64,000 nt of DNA from Massilia sp. Root335 (GTDB lineage: Bacteria; Pseudomonadota; Gammaproteobacteria; Burkholderiales; Burkholderiaceae_D), in NCBI RefSeq assembly GCF_001425685.1, contig NZ_LMCY01000052.1, positions 62,291-126,290 of the forward strand. Direction: 5' to 3'. This document shows positions 26,134 to 33,399 of this stretch, one piece after another (the first letter of the stretch is position 1; each line of letters opens with the position of its first letter). The notes below the pieces were generated by a model, which made no database searches, was not told the DNA's origin, and saw only the letters and a program-made list of their open reading frames with translations. A program made the translations under genes and the position numbers.

Positions 26134-26164
26134 TGGTGTTTTTAACAAATCGTTAAAAACACCA
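26134..26164. promoter_or_regulatory. 13-bp perfect hairpin that includes the start codon of the RTX gene
   Basis: Arms 26134-26146 (TGGTGTTTTTAAC) and 26152-26164 are perfectly complementary with a 5-base loop (AAATC). The right arm ends with the A of the ATG at 26164, and no SD is visible in front of that codon. The hairpin may be the pmbA transcription end, an operator or a translational block. A later in-frame ATG (codon 12 of the RTX gene) is also possible. Confidence 0.6.
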
Positions 26165-27204
26165 TGGCCGTCGTTACCTTTTCCCAGCCTTTCGACATGT
26201 CCGTCGTCCCGAACGACTGGACGCCGCCCGCGCCCGCGCAGAATGTCGAGCAGCTCGTCTTTACGAGCGGGACCCTGCGGCTCGAACTGGACAGCAAAGG
26301 CGCATCGCCCATTTCCCTGTTGTCCTACCAGAACGGACAATTGACCGGCGGCGTAGGCGAAATCCACTTGTCCAACGGTGCCGGGGAAATCCTGCGGATT
26401 GACACCGGATCGGGCGATCCCTATGACGTGTCGCATGCGCCCCTGGCCGGCACGCTCAAGGAGTGGCTCGCGTTGACGGGCATGTTCGACGAGCGCGACT
26501 ATTTCACCGGCAGCGCGGGCAACGACGTGCTGCTCGCCGGTGGCGGCAATGACGTCATCCATTCAGGTGCGGGCGACGACCGCATCGACGCCGGTGCGGG
26601 CGACGACGCCATCTACGACGGTGGCGGCAATGACACCATCGATGGCGGCAGCGGTTTCGACAAAGCGATCTGGACGGGGGCGCTGTCCGACTACAAGGTG
26701 GCGCGCAGCGGCGACGTCTATACCGTCACGAGCCTGAAGGACGGCAGCGTCGATACGGTGACGAACGTCGAACGCCTCGATTTCGACGACAAGCTGATCG
26801 CCGCCGACGTCACGCCCGACAGCCCCGGCGGCCAGATCTTCCGCCTGTACCGCGCCGCGTTCGACCGTTTGCCGGACAACGCCGGGCTGCTGTACTGGAC
26901 CCATGAGATCGGGCACGACGTCAAGCTGGACGCGATGGCGGACGCCTTCATCAAGTCGGGCGAATTCCAGACGCACTACGGCACGGGGCTGAGCAACCAC
27001 GACCTCGTCGCGAAATTCTACGAGAACGTGCTGCACCGCGCCGCCGACCAGGCCGGCCTGGACTTCTGGACCGGCGCCCTCGACAGCCATGCGGCGACGA
27101 GCGCCCAGGTGCTGGCCGCGATCAGCGAAAGCCACGAAAACATCGACGGCACGGCGGCGCTGATCGGCAACGGGCTGGTGCTCGACCAGCCGCTCATGAC
27201 CTGA
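26164..27204 (+). CDS. RTX-type calcium-binding protein with DUF4214 domain
   Basis: 346 aa, no signal peptide. N-terminal beta-rich part (1-110), then six GGxGxDxxx-type nonapeptides at about 116-169 (for example AGGGNDVIH, SGAGDDRID, DGGGNDTID), which form a calcium-binding parallel roll. A C-terminal DUF4214 domain runs from about 219 (IFRLYRAAFDRLPDNAGLLYW and FYENVLHRAADQAGLDFWTGALD). DUF4214 proteins are abundant in Massilia and are usually exported by type I secretion, but no T1SS genes are in this window. Role unknown; surface or S-layer-like functions have been proposed for relatives. The start codon is uncertain because of the hairpin. Confidence 0.88.
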   Translation: MAVVTFSQPFDMSVVPNDWTPPAPAQNVEQLVFTSGTLRLELDSKGASPISLLSYQNGQLTGGVGEIHLSNGAGEILRIDTGSGDPYDVSHAPLAGTLKEWLALTGMFDERDYFTGSAGNDVLLAGGGNDVIHSGAGDDRIDAGAGDDAIYDGGGNDTIDGGSGFDKAIWTGALSDYKVARSGDVYTVTSLKDGSVDTVTNVERLDFDDKLIAADVTPDSPGGQIFRLYRAAFDRLPDNAGLLYWTHEIGHDVKLDAMADAFIKSGEFQTHYGTGLSNHDLVAKFYENVLHRAADQAGLDFWTGALDSHAATSAQVLAAISESHENIDGTAALIGNGLVLDQPLMT

Positions 27205-27281
27205 CGCCCGGCGCAGCGGGGCGTCTGCACGATCGGCGCTCAGCTGCGATAATCGCGGGTTCAAGTACGAAAGGAACCCAT

Positions 27282-27935
27282 ATGGACATTCTCGCCGCCG
27301 CCCGCAAACGCTACGCCGCCAAGGCCTACGACCCGACCCGCCGCGTTCCGGAAGAAACGATGCAGCAGATCTACGAAGTGCTGCGCAACAGCCCGTCGTC
27401 GGTGAATTCGCAACCCTGGCACTTCATCGTCGCCGGTACGCCGGAAGCCAAGGCACGCCTGGCCAAGGGCGTGCAGGGCCCGTACAGCTACAACGAGGCG
27501 AAGATCCTCAATGCGTCGCACGTGATCCTGTTCTGCACGCGCGTCGATGCCGAAGGCGGCCACCTGGAGCGCCTGCTCGAGCAGGAACAGCGCGACGGCC
27601 GCTTCAAGGACGATGCCGCCAGGGCTGGCCAGGCCAAGGGCCGCCTGGGCTACGTCAACCTGCACCGCTACACGCTGAAGGACTTGCCGCAGTGGTTCGA
27701 GAAGCAGGCCTATATCGCCCTGGGCAACGCCATGCTGGCCGCCAGCGCGCTGGGCGTGGACACGACGCCGATGGAAGGCCTCGACCCGGGCGCGCTCGAC
27801 GCGGAACTGGGCCTGCACGAACAGGGCCTGTCCAGCCTCGTGCTGCTGGCCTTCGGCTACCATGCCGACAGCGATTTCAATGCCGCCCTGCCGAAGTCGC
27901 GGCTGGCGCAGGACCAGGTGTTCACGTTCCTGTAA
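27282..27935 (+). CDS. Oxygen-insensitive NAD(P)H nitroreductase (NfsB-like)
   Basis: 217 aa, the usual length of NfsB/dihydropteridine reductase flavoenzymes. FMN-binding phrases are visible: AARKRYAAKAYDP, VLRNSPSSVNSQPWHFIVAG and YIALGNAMLAASALGVDTTPMEGLDP. The C-terminus (AFGYHADSDFNAALPKSRLAQDQVFTFL) carries the Lys/Arg phosphate contacts. Family enzymes reduce nitroaromatics, quinones and flavins. An AAAGGAACCC SD precedes the ATG. It is followed by a double hairpin terminator shared with the convergent M14 gene. Confidence 0.94.
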   Translation: MDILAAARKRYAAKAYDPTRRVPEETMQQIYEVLRNSPSSVNSQPWHFIVAGTPEAKARLAKGVQGPYSYNEAKILNASHVILFCTRVDAEGGHLERLLEQEQRDGRFKDDAARAGQAKGRLGYVNLHRYTLKDLPQWFEKQAYIALGNAMLAASALGVDTTPMEGLDPGALDAELGLHEQGLSSLVLLAFGYHADSDFNAALPKSRLAQDQVFTFL

Positions 27936-27946
27936 GCGCAATAAAA

Positions 27947-27978
27947 AACGCCACGGTGCGGCAAGCGGCCGTGGCGTT
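27947..27978 (-). terminator. Hairpin terminator for the M14 carboxypeptidase gene
   Basis: Perfect 10-bp stem (AACGCCACGG with CCGTGGCGTT, 12-base loop). On the minus strand it is followed by TTTTATTGCG, a usable T-tract downstream of the M14 stop at 28012. Confidence 0.65.
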
Positions 27979-27990
27979 CGTCTTTCCTGG

Positions 27991-28013
27991 ACGGGGCCTG
28001 CGCCCCGTTTTTT
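27991..28013 (+). terminator. Rho-independent terminator for the nitroreductase gene
   Basis: Perfect 7-bp stem (ACGGGGC with GCCCCGT, loop CTGC) followed by six T residues. Its T-tract touches the stop codon of the convergent M14 gene. Confidence 0.8.
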
Positions 28014-29148
28014 ATTTCTGCAGTTTGCGGATCGCCTGCAGCACCGGCTGCAGCACGGCGGCGCCGAGGCGCGCGCTGCGGGCGCCGTCCCAGCCGACCT
28101 GCGGATCCGGGTCGTTGGCATTGTCCTTGAACGGCAGTTCCAGGGTCAGCGACAGGCAGCCGAAGGCGTGCGTGACGTACGGCGAACCCATCGTCAGCAC
28201 CTCGTCCGTGTACGGCTCCTTCGGATAGCCGTGGACGTCCTGGAAGTCGGGGCTGGCGATCATGAAGGCGTCCGAAAATGCCTGTTGCGCGGCGGCCTGC
28301 TCGGCGGTGAAGGTCGGCAGGGCATCGCTGCCGGCGATGAAGACGTAGGGCAGGCCCTCGTCGCCATGCACGTCGAGGCACAGGTCGACGCCCGTTTCTT
28401 CCATCTTCTTGCGGACCAGGAAGACTTCCGGGCTGCGTTCCATCGACGGGTTGAGCCACTCGCGGTTCAGGTTGGCGCCGGCCGCGTTCGTGCGCAGGTT
28501 GCCGCGCACGGAACCGTCCGGGTTCATGTTCGGCACGACGTAGAACACGGACTCCTTCAGCAACTGGCGGCCGAACGGGTGGGCCGGGTCGAGCAGGGCG
28601 TCGAGCATGCCTTCGACGAACCACTCGGCCATCGTCTCGCCCGGGTGCTGGCGCGCGATGACCCACACGTTCTTCTTGCCCGCGCCTTCGTCGCCGATGA
28701 CGAGCAGGTTCAGGTCGCGGCCGTCGACGGTCGAGCCGAGGTCCAGCATGCGCACGTGCTCGGACAGCTGGGCGCGGTCGAGCAGCTCCAGGTGGCGCTC
28801 CCACGAATACGGCTCGAAATAGGCGTAATAGACGCTGTCCATGGCCGGCGTGTGCTCGATGGTGAGCGCCTGGCCGTCGAAGCTCGTCGGCACGCGGAAC
28901 CAGTTGACGCGGTCGTAGCTGGCCATCGCGTTGTAGTCTTCCCAGCCCTTCGGGTAGGCGGACTTGCCGGCGTTGAGCAGGCGGATCGTGCACGGCTGCG
29001 CTTGCGCGCCCTGCAGGCGGAAGTAGAACCACTGGGTGATGTCGGCGTGCGAGTCCTTGCGGATGTTCAGGTCGATGGCGTTCGCGCTCGTGGCGTTCAC
29101 GACCTCGATGGCGCCAGCGTCGAACTGGCTGCTGATCTTGATAGACAT
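28012..29148 (-). CDS. M14 family cytosolic carboxypeptidase
   Basis: 378 aa from the ATG at 29148 (upstream open frame of 13 codons lacks an SD). It belongs to the cytosolic carboxypeptidase-like M14 subfamily. An N-terminal beta-sandwich (about 1-115; IRLLNAGKSAYPKGWEDYNAMASYD) precedes the peptidase domain. The zinc motif HPGE is visible in IARQHPGETMAEWFVEG, with YVVPNMNPDGSVRGNLRTNAAGANLNREW and the third ligand in LCLDVHGDEGLPYVF. The general base Glu is expected in TLELPFKD. No signal peptide. Eukaryotic relatives are protein deglutamylases; the bacterial substrate is unknown. Confidence 0.93.
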   Translation of the reverse strand: MSIKISSQFDAGAIEVVNATSANAIDLNIRKDSHADITQWFYFRLQGAQAQPCTIRLLNAGKSAYPKGWEDYNAMASYDRVNWFRVPTSFDGQALTIEHTPAMDSVYYAYFEPYSWERHLELLDRAQLSEHVRMLDLGSTVDGRDLNLLVIGDEGAGKKNVWVIARQHPGETMAEWFVEGMLDALLDPAHPFGRQLLKESVFYVVPNMNPDGSVRGNLRTNAAGANLNREWLNPSMERSPEVFLVRKKMEETGVDLCLDVHGDEGLPYVFIAGSDALPTFTAEQAAAQQAFSDAFMIASPDFQDVHGYPKEPYTDEVLTMGSPYVTHAFGCLSLTLELPFKDNANDPDPQVGWDGARSARLGAAVLQPVLQAIRKLQK

Positions 29149-29306
29149 GGTGTGTCGTCCTGTTCTTGTTGGGTGTGAGGCGAGCATGATACCGCTTTCG
29201 CCGCGGGAAACCAGATGCTCTGCTGCCGCTCAATGCGTCGTGCCGGCGCATTTGTTACCGTTCTTGCTTGGCCGTATCGTATCGATGCGGCACGGGAGGA
29301 TAGGCG

Positions 29307-29561
29307 ATGAAGGATATTCGTGTGGCGCGGCCGGAAATCACGAGCATCGACCGGCGCGGCTTCTGGCTGCGCTGGCGCGACGAGGAATTGTATCTGCCGT
29401 TCGCCCTGTTCCCCTGGTTCGAGCACGCCACGGTGGCGCAGCTGTGCCGCATCGAACAACTGGGCCGCGAGTGCCTGTACTGGCCCGGGCTGGACCTGGA
29501 GCTGGCCCTGGACCGGATCCGCCATCCGATGGCGGCGGCGCAGTTTGCGCTGGATTGTTGA
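29307..29561 (+). CDS. DUF2442-type small protein
   Basis: 84 aa. The sequence RRGFWLRWRDEELYLPFALFPWF followed by CRIEQLGRECLYWPGLDLELALDRI matches the compact DUF2442 layout (conserved W and P in the centre, then LxWP-D-D-L). Related proteins are sometimes found beside DUF4160 in toxin-antitoxin-like pairs, but no partner gene is present here. The ATG has an AGGATAGGCG SD. Followed by a REP-like hairpin and convergent paaX. Confidence 0.8.
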   Translation: MKDIRVARPEITSIDRRGFWLRWRDEELYLPFALFPWFEHATVAQLCRIEQLGRECLYWPGLDLELALDRIRHPMAAAQFALDC

Positions 29562-29568
29562 GTTGGCT

Positions 29569-29598
29569 CGTCGTTCCCGCGCCTTCGCGGGGGCGACG
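29569..29598. repeat. REP-like hairpin, copy 2 (single arm)
   Basis: One hairpin of the family (CGTCGTTCCCGCG with CGCGGGGGCGACG) between convergent stops of the DUF2442 gene and paaX, followed by TTGTTTA exactly as copy 1 is followed by TTGTTTT. It can act as a terminator for the plus-strand gene. Confidence 0.75.
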
Positions 29599-29602
29599 TT
29601 GT

Positions 29603-30535
29603 TTATTCAAGTTGCAGCCCGCCGAACCGCTCGGCCAACCCCGCATCCGCGCCCGGCGCTTCCGCATCCTCGCGCCGCAGCACATCCATCAGGTGCCGCT
29701 CGGCCGGCGCCCACACGAGGCGGTAGATCGCCTGCGCCAGCGCATACGCCTCCGACCCCGGCCATGGCCGCGGCAGCAGGGCCAGCGGGAGCATCGGATC
29801 GTGCAGCTGGACGCGGCGGTAGGCGTGGATCAGCAGCGTGCGCACGATGAAGGCCTGCTGCGGGTCCGGCGCCGGCTCCGTGCGCAGCAGGTCGAGCAGC
29901 GGCGTGAAATCCGCGATGAAGCGGCGGTAGCCGGCCATGACGCCGGACAGGTCCCAGCCTTCGCGCACCAGTTCCGCGAGCGGCCGCGCCCCGACGCCCG
30001 GCAGTTCCGTCGCGGCGCAAACGAACACCTTGCCGGCGCCGTCCACGCGGCGCAGCACCTCGGCCACGCCGTCCTGGTCGGCCGCCGGATGCGCCAGCAG
30101 GCCGGGAGCCAGCATGGCAAAGCCTTCCCATTCGAGTTCCTTGCGCACCGTCGCGCGCAGCGCGCTGTCGATGCTGCCGTTGGGCGCCAGCAGCAGGGTC
30201 CAGCGGCCGTCCCAGTCGACGCCGGGCGGCGCGTAGATGCGGCGGTTGGCGCGCGCGAAGCGGGGCTGGGCGTCGGGCTGCAGCGCGTAGCTGCTGCGCC
30301 GCCCCTCGCGATTGGCCACCAGCCAGCCTTCCTGGACGAGGCGGAACACGCTCGTGCGCACGAGCCGGTCCGTCGCCCCCAGCGGCGCCACGAGTTCGAT
30401 CAGGCTGCCCAGCCACAGGCGGCCGCCGTGCGGCGCGATGGCGTCGCCGAAGATCGTCATTACGAGCGATTTGGAACGCGGCGGGTCGGTGCCGAGGAAG
30501 TGGTTGATCCACTGAAGGCTGCTGGGTTCGGTCAT
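29603..30535 (-). CDS. paaX: Phenylacetate-responsive transcriptional repressor PaaX
   Basis: 310 aa. PaaX represses paa genes and is released by phenylacetyl-CoA. The N-terminal winged helix (about 20-95) includes SKSLVMTIFGDAIAPHGG, WLGSLIELVAPLGATDRLVRTSVFRLVQEGWL and REGRRSSYAL. The central part is PaaX-type (WDGRWTLLLA), and the C-terminal domain ends with EAYALAQAIYRLVWAPAERHL. Length is typical. It is divergent from paaA across a 103-bp gap with candidate operators, so it likely regulates the whole cluster. Confidence 0.96.
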   Translation of the reverse strand: MTEPSSLQWINHFLGTDPPRSKSLVMTIFGDAIAPHGGRLWLGSLIELVAPLGATDRLVRTSVFRLVQEGWLVANREGRRSSYALQPDAQPRFARANRRIYAPPGVDWDGRWTLLLAPNGSIDSALRATVRKELEWEGFAMLAPGLLAHPAADQDGVAEVLRRVDGAGKVFVCAATELPGVGARPLAELVREGWDLSGVMAGYRRFIADFTPLLDLLRTEPAPDPQQAFIVRTLLIHAYRRVQLHDPMLPLALLPRPWPGSEAYALAQAIYRLVWAPAERHLMDVLRREDAEAPGADAGLAERFGGLQLE

Positions 30536-30561
30536 GGCGGCGATTTTACCCGGTCTCGATA

Positions 30562-30611
30562 TGATTCAAAATTTCGCTATACATCACGATTCTTGTATCG
30601 TATTATGAATC
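30562..30611. promoter_or_regulatory. Candidate PaaX operator between paaX and paaA
   Basis: An inverted pair TGATTC (30562-30567) and GAATC (30607-30611) is separated by 39 bases, with a further CGATTC at 30587-30592. The known E. coli PaaX target is built from TGATTC-type half sites. The spacer and the incomplete second half differ from E. coli, so binding is inferred. The paaA SD (CGGAG) and ATG follow at 30639. Confidence 0.5.
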
Positions 30612-30638
30612 GGAGCAGATGACAAACGGAGACTGACC

Positions 30639-31628
30639 ATGTATGCCCAGATGGTGGAAACCGGCCTGAAACAGGTCCAGGCCCGCGCCGACATGAGCGC
30701 CGAAGAGCAGGCGTTCCAGGCGCGCATCGACGCCGGCGTGAAGATCGAAGCGAAGGACTGGATGCCCGAGGCGTACCGCAAGACGCTGATCCGCCAGATT
30801 TCCCAGCACGCCCATTCCGAGATCGTCGGCCAGCTGCCGGAAGGCAATTGGGTGACGCGCGCGCCGAGCCTGAAGCGCAAGTCCATCCTGCTGGCCAAGA
30901 TCCAGGACGAGGCCGGCCACGGCCTGTACCTGTACAGCGCCGCGGAGACGCTGGGCGTGTCGCGCGACGAACTGCTGGAGGCCCTGCACGCGGGCCGCGC
31001 CAAGTATTCGAGCATCTTCAATTACCCGACCTTGACCTGGGCCGACATCGGTGCCATCGGCTGGCTGGTGGACGGTTCGGCCATCATCAACCAGATCCCG
31101 CTGTGCCGCTGCTCGTACGGCCCGTATGCGCGGGCGATGATCCGCGTCTGCAAGGAAGAGTCGTTCCACGCGCGCCAGGGCTACGACATCATGATGAAGC
31201 TGGCCCAGGGCACGCCCGAACAGAAGGCGATGGCGCAGGACGCCCTGAACCGCTGGTGGTGGCCTTCCTTGATGATGTTCGGCCCGTCGGACGCGGAATC
31301 CGTCAACAGCGCGCAGTCGACCGCTTGGCGCATCAAGCTGTTCTCGAACGACGAGCTGCGCCAGCGCATGGTCGACCAGACCGTGCCGCAAGCCGAATTC
31401 CTCGGCCTGACCGTCCCCGATCCGGACCTCAAGTGGAACGAGGAACGCGGCCATTACGACTTCGGCGCGATCGACTGGGACGAGTTTTATAACGTCCTCA
31501 AGGGCAACGGGCCGTGCAACAAGGAGCGCCTGCGTACGCGGGTAAAAGCGTACGAGGACGGCGCGTGGTTCCGCGAGGCGCTCGTGGCACACGCGGACAA
31601 ACAGGCCGCCAGGAAGGCCGCCGCATAA
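30639..31628 (+). CDS. paaA: 1,2-phenylacetyl-CoA epoxidase catalytic subunit PaaA
   Basis: 329 aa. PaaA is the di-iron oxygenase subunit that epoxidises the ring of phenylacetyl-CoA with O2. Ferritin-like di-iron ligands are visible in the two ExxH-type helices: IQDEAGHGLYLYSAAE and VCKEESFHARQGYDIM. Other family phrases are QHAHSEIVGQLPEGNW, CRCSYGPYARAMIRV and WWWPSLMMFGP. First gene of the catabolic operon with a good SD. It is separated from paaB by a 188-bp gap filled by a REP-like array, which is unusual because paaAB are normally adjacent. Confidence 0.98.
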   Translation: MYAQMVETGLKQVQARADMSAEEQAFQARIDAGVKIEAKDWMPEAYRKTLIRQISQHAHSEIVGQLPEGNWVTRAPSLKRKSILLAKIQDEAGHGLYLYSAAETLGVSRDELLEALHAGRAKYSSIFNYPTLTWADIGAIGWLVDGSAIINQIPLCRCSYGPYARAMIRVCKEESFHARQGYDIMMKLAQGTPEQKAMAQDALNRWWWPSLMMFGPSDAESVNSAQSTAWRIKLFSNDELRQRMVDQTVPQAEFLGLTVPDPDLKWNEERGHYDFGAIDWDEFYNVLKGNGPCNKERLRTRVKAYEDGAWFREALVAHADKQAARKAAA

Positions 31629-31650
31629 GAATCAAACACTATATCGACAC

Positions 31651-31800
31651 CGTCATCCCCGCGAAACCGTCGACCCGTGAAACCGTCGTCCCCGCGCAGG
31701 CGGGGACCCAATGTTCGTGCGGTTCGAAAAACTTGGGTTCCCGCCTGCGCGGGAATGACGGTCTTGCGCGGGAATGACGGTCTTGCGCTGGAACGATGGT
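31651..31800. repeat. REP-like element, copy 3, with three 19-bp tandem repeats
   Basis: A partial unit (31651-31665) precedes a complete palindromic unit (about 31684-31762: GTCGTCCCCGCGCAGGCGGGG..., then ACTTGGGTTCCCGCC...). Its right end is repeated in tandem at 31744-31762, 31763-31781 and 31782-31800 (CTTGCGCGGGAATGACGGT type, the last copy with three changes). It fills the paaA-paaB gap inside the operon. Confidence 0.88.
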
Positions 31801-31816
31801 CTTAACGGAGACACAA

Positions 31817-32101
31817 ATGAGCAAAGAATGGCCCCTGTGGGAAGTCTTCATCCGCAGCCAGCACGGCCTCGCCCATAAACACGTGGGCAGCCTGCACGCA
31901 CCGGATGCCGAAATGGCGATCAACAACGCGCGCGACGTCTACACGCGCCGCAACGAAGGCGTGTCGATCTGGGTCGTCAAGGCCGCCGACATCGTCGCCT
32001 CCAGCCCGGCCGACAAGGATGCGCTGTTCGAACCGTCGAACAGCAAGGTCTATCGCCACCCGACCTTCTTCCCGATGCCGGAAGAAGTCAAGAACCTGTG
32101 A
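31817..32101 (+). CDS. paaB: 1,2-phenylacetyl-CoA epoxidase subunit PaaB
   Basis: 94 aa from the ATG at 31817 (CGGAG SD). PaaB is the small bridging subunit of the PaaABCE multicomponent epoxidase. Visible: WPLWEVFIRSQHGLAHKHVGSLHAPDAEMAINNARDVYTRRNEGVSIWVVKAADI. Length is normal. paaC follows 11 bases after its stop. Confidence 0.97.
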   Translation: MSKEWPLWEVFIRSQHGLAHKHVGSLHAPDAEMAINNARDVYTRRNEGVSIWVVKAADIVASSPADKDALFEPSNSKVYRHPTFFPMPEEVKNL

Positions 32102-32112
32102 GCGGACGGCGC

Positions 32113-32865
32113 ATGGACGCGAAGCTCGAATACCTTTTGCGCCAGGGCGACAACGCGCTGATCCTGTCGCAGCAGCTGTCGCAGCTGTGCGGCAAGGGCC
32201 CGGCGCTGGAAGAGGACATGGCGCTGACCAACGTCGCCCTCGACCTGCTCGGCCAGACGCGCATGTGGCTCACGTATGCCGGCGAGATCGAAGGCCGCGG
32301 CCGCGACGAGGACCGTCTCGCCTACCTGCGCGATGCCGGCGAATTCCGCAACTGCCTGCTGGTGGAGCAGCCGAACGGCGACTACGCGCAGACATTGACG
32401 CGCCAGTTCCTGTTCGATACGTGGCACTACTTCCTGATGCGCGGCCTGCTGGATTCCAGCGACCGCCGCATCGCCGGGATCGCGGAAAAATCGGTCAAGG
32501 AAGTGACGTACCACCTGCGCCGCAGCGGCGACCTCGTCGTGCGCCTGGGCGACGGTACGGACGTCAGCCACCGCAAGATGCAGGACACGCTCGACGAGCT
32601 GTGGACGTATGCCGGCGAGATGTTCATCTACGACGACGTCGATCTCGCCATGGTCGAGCAGGGGGTCGCACCGGCCGCCGGGCCGCTGCGCACCGCGTTC
32701 CTGGGCCACGTGGCCGAGGTGCTGGAAGAGGCGACCCTGACGATGCCGCCGGTCGACGCCTACGTGCAGCGCGGCGGCAAGCAGGGCCGCCACACGGAGC
32801 GCCTCGGCTACATCCTGGCCGAGATGCAGTTCCTGCAGCGCGCCTATCCCGGCGTGGAATGGTGA
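32113..32865 (+). CDS. paaC: 1,2-phenylacetyl-CoA epoxidase structural subunit PaaC
   Basis: 250 aa. PaaC is the ferritin-like partner of PaaA that has lost most iron ligands but holds the substrate-binding heterodimer together. Visible: EYLLRQGDNALILSQQLSQLCGKGPALEEDMALTNVALDLLGQTRMWL and RQFLFDTWHYFLMRGL. A GTG at 32098, overlapping the paaB stop, is an alternative start; the ATG is preferred as it fits the usual N-terminus. The stop overlaps or nearly touches paaD. Confidence 0.96.
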   Translation: MDAKLEYLLRQGDNALILSQQLSQLCGKGPALEEDMALTNVALDLLGQTRMWLTYAGEIEGRGRDEDRLAYLRDAGEFRNCLLVEQPNGDYAQTLTRQFLFDTWHYFLMRGLLDSSDRRIAGIAEKSVKEVTYHLRRSGDLVVRLGDGTDVSHRKMQDTLDELWTYAGEMFIYDDVDLAMVEQGVAPAAGPLRTAFLGHVAEVLEEATLTMPPVDAYVQRGGKQGRHTERLGYILAEMQFLQRAYPGVEW

Positions 32866-32870
32866 CGACC

Positions 32871-33392
32871 ATGGACGCGCCGACCGTCACCGCCGACCAG
32901 GTCCGGGCCTGGCTGGGCGAGGTGCCCGACCCGGAGATCCCGGTGATCTCCGTCGTCGACCTGGGCATCGTGCGTGACGTGACGGTGGCCGGCGACGGCG
33001 CATGCGTCGTCACGATCACTCCGACGTATTCCGGCTGCCCGGCCATGGACGTCATCGCGGAAGACATCGAACGGGCCCTGCGCGCACGCGGCGTGGACCG
33101 CCTGCGCATCGCCACCCGCCTGTCGCCCGCATGGACGACGGACTGGATGAGCGACGCGGGCAAGGCCGCACTGAAGGGCTACGGCATCGCGCCGCCGGTG
33201 CAGCAGGTGATCGACATCAGCGCTCTGGCTCACGGCGTGAAGCGCCACGCGATCCGGCCGCCCGACGTCGCGTGCCCGCACTGCGGCTCGATGCACACGC
33301 GCCTGACCAGCCAGTTCGGCTCGACGCCGTGCAAGGCGCTCTACCAGTGCCTCGATTGCCGCGAGCCGTTCGACTACTTTAAATGCCATTGA
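32871..33392 (+). CDS. paaD: 1,2-phenylacetyl-CoA epoxidase assembly protein PaaD
   Basis: 173 aa. PaaD is a MIP18/DUF59-type protein needed for an active epoxidase, probably in iron-sulfur maturation. N-terminal DUF59: VRAWLGEVPDPEIPVISVVDLGIVRDV and TPTYSGCPAMDVIAEDIERAL. The C-terminus holds a four-Cys zinc-type knuckle (CPHCGS ... CLDCREPF). Two in-frame starts exist, 32859 (overlapping the paaC stop) and 32871; the second has a GGTGA sequence at better spacing. Confidence 0.95.
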   Translation: MDAPTVTADQVRAWLGEVPDPEIPVISVVDLGIVRDVTVAGDGACVVTITPTYSGCPAMDVIAEDIERALRARGVDRLRIATRLSPAWTTDWMSDAGKAALKGYGIAPPVQQVIDISALAHGVKRHAIRPPDVACPHCGSMHTRLTSQFGSTPCKALYQCLDCREPFDYFKCH

Positions 33393-33399
33393 GGCCCAC

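Noticed and set aside
31905..33392. Continuous plus-strand frame through paaB-paaC into paaD
   Set aside because: The first part is Arg/Pro-rich and out of frame with paaB and paaC. Only the last 173 codons encode PaaD.
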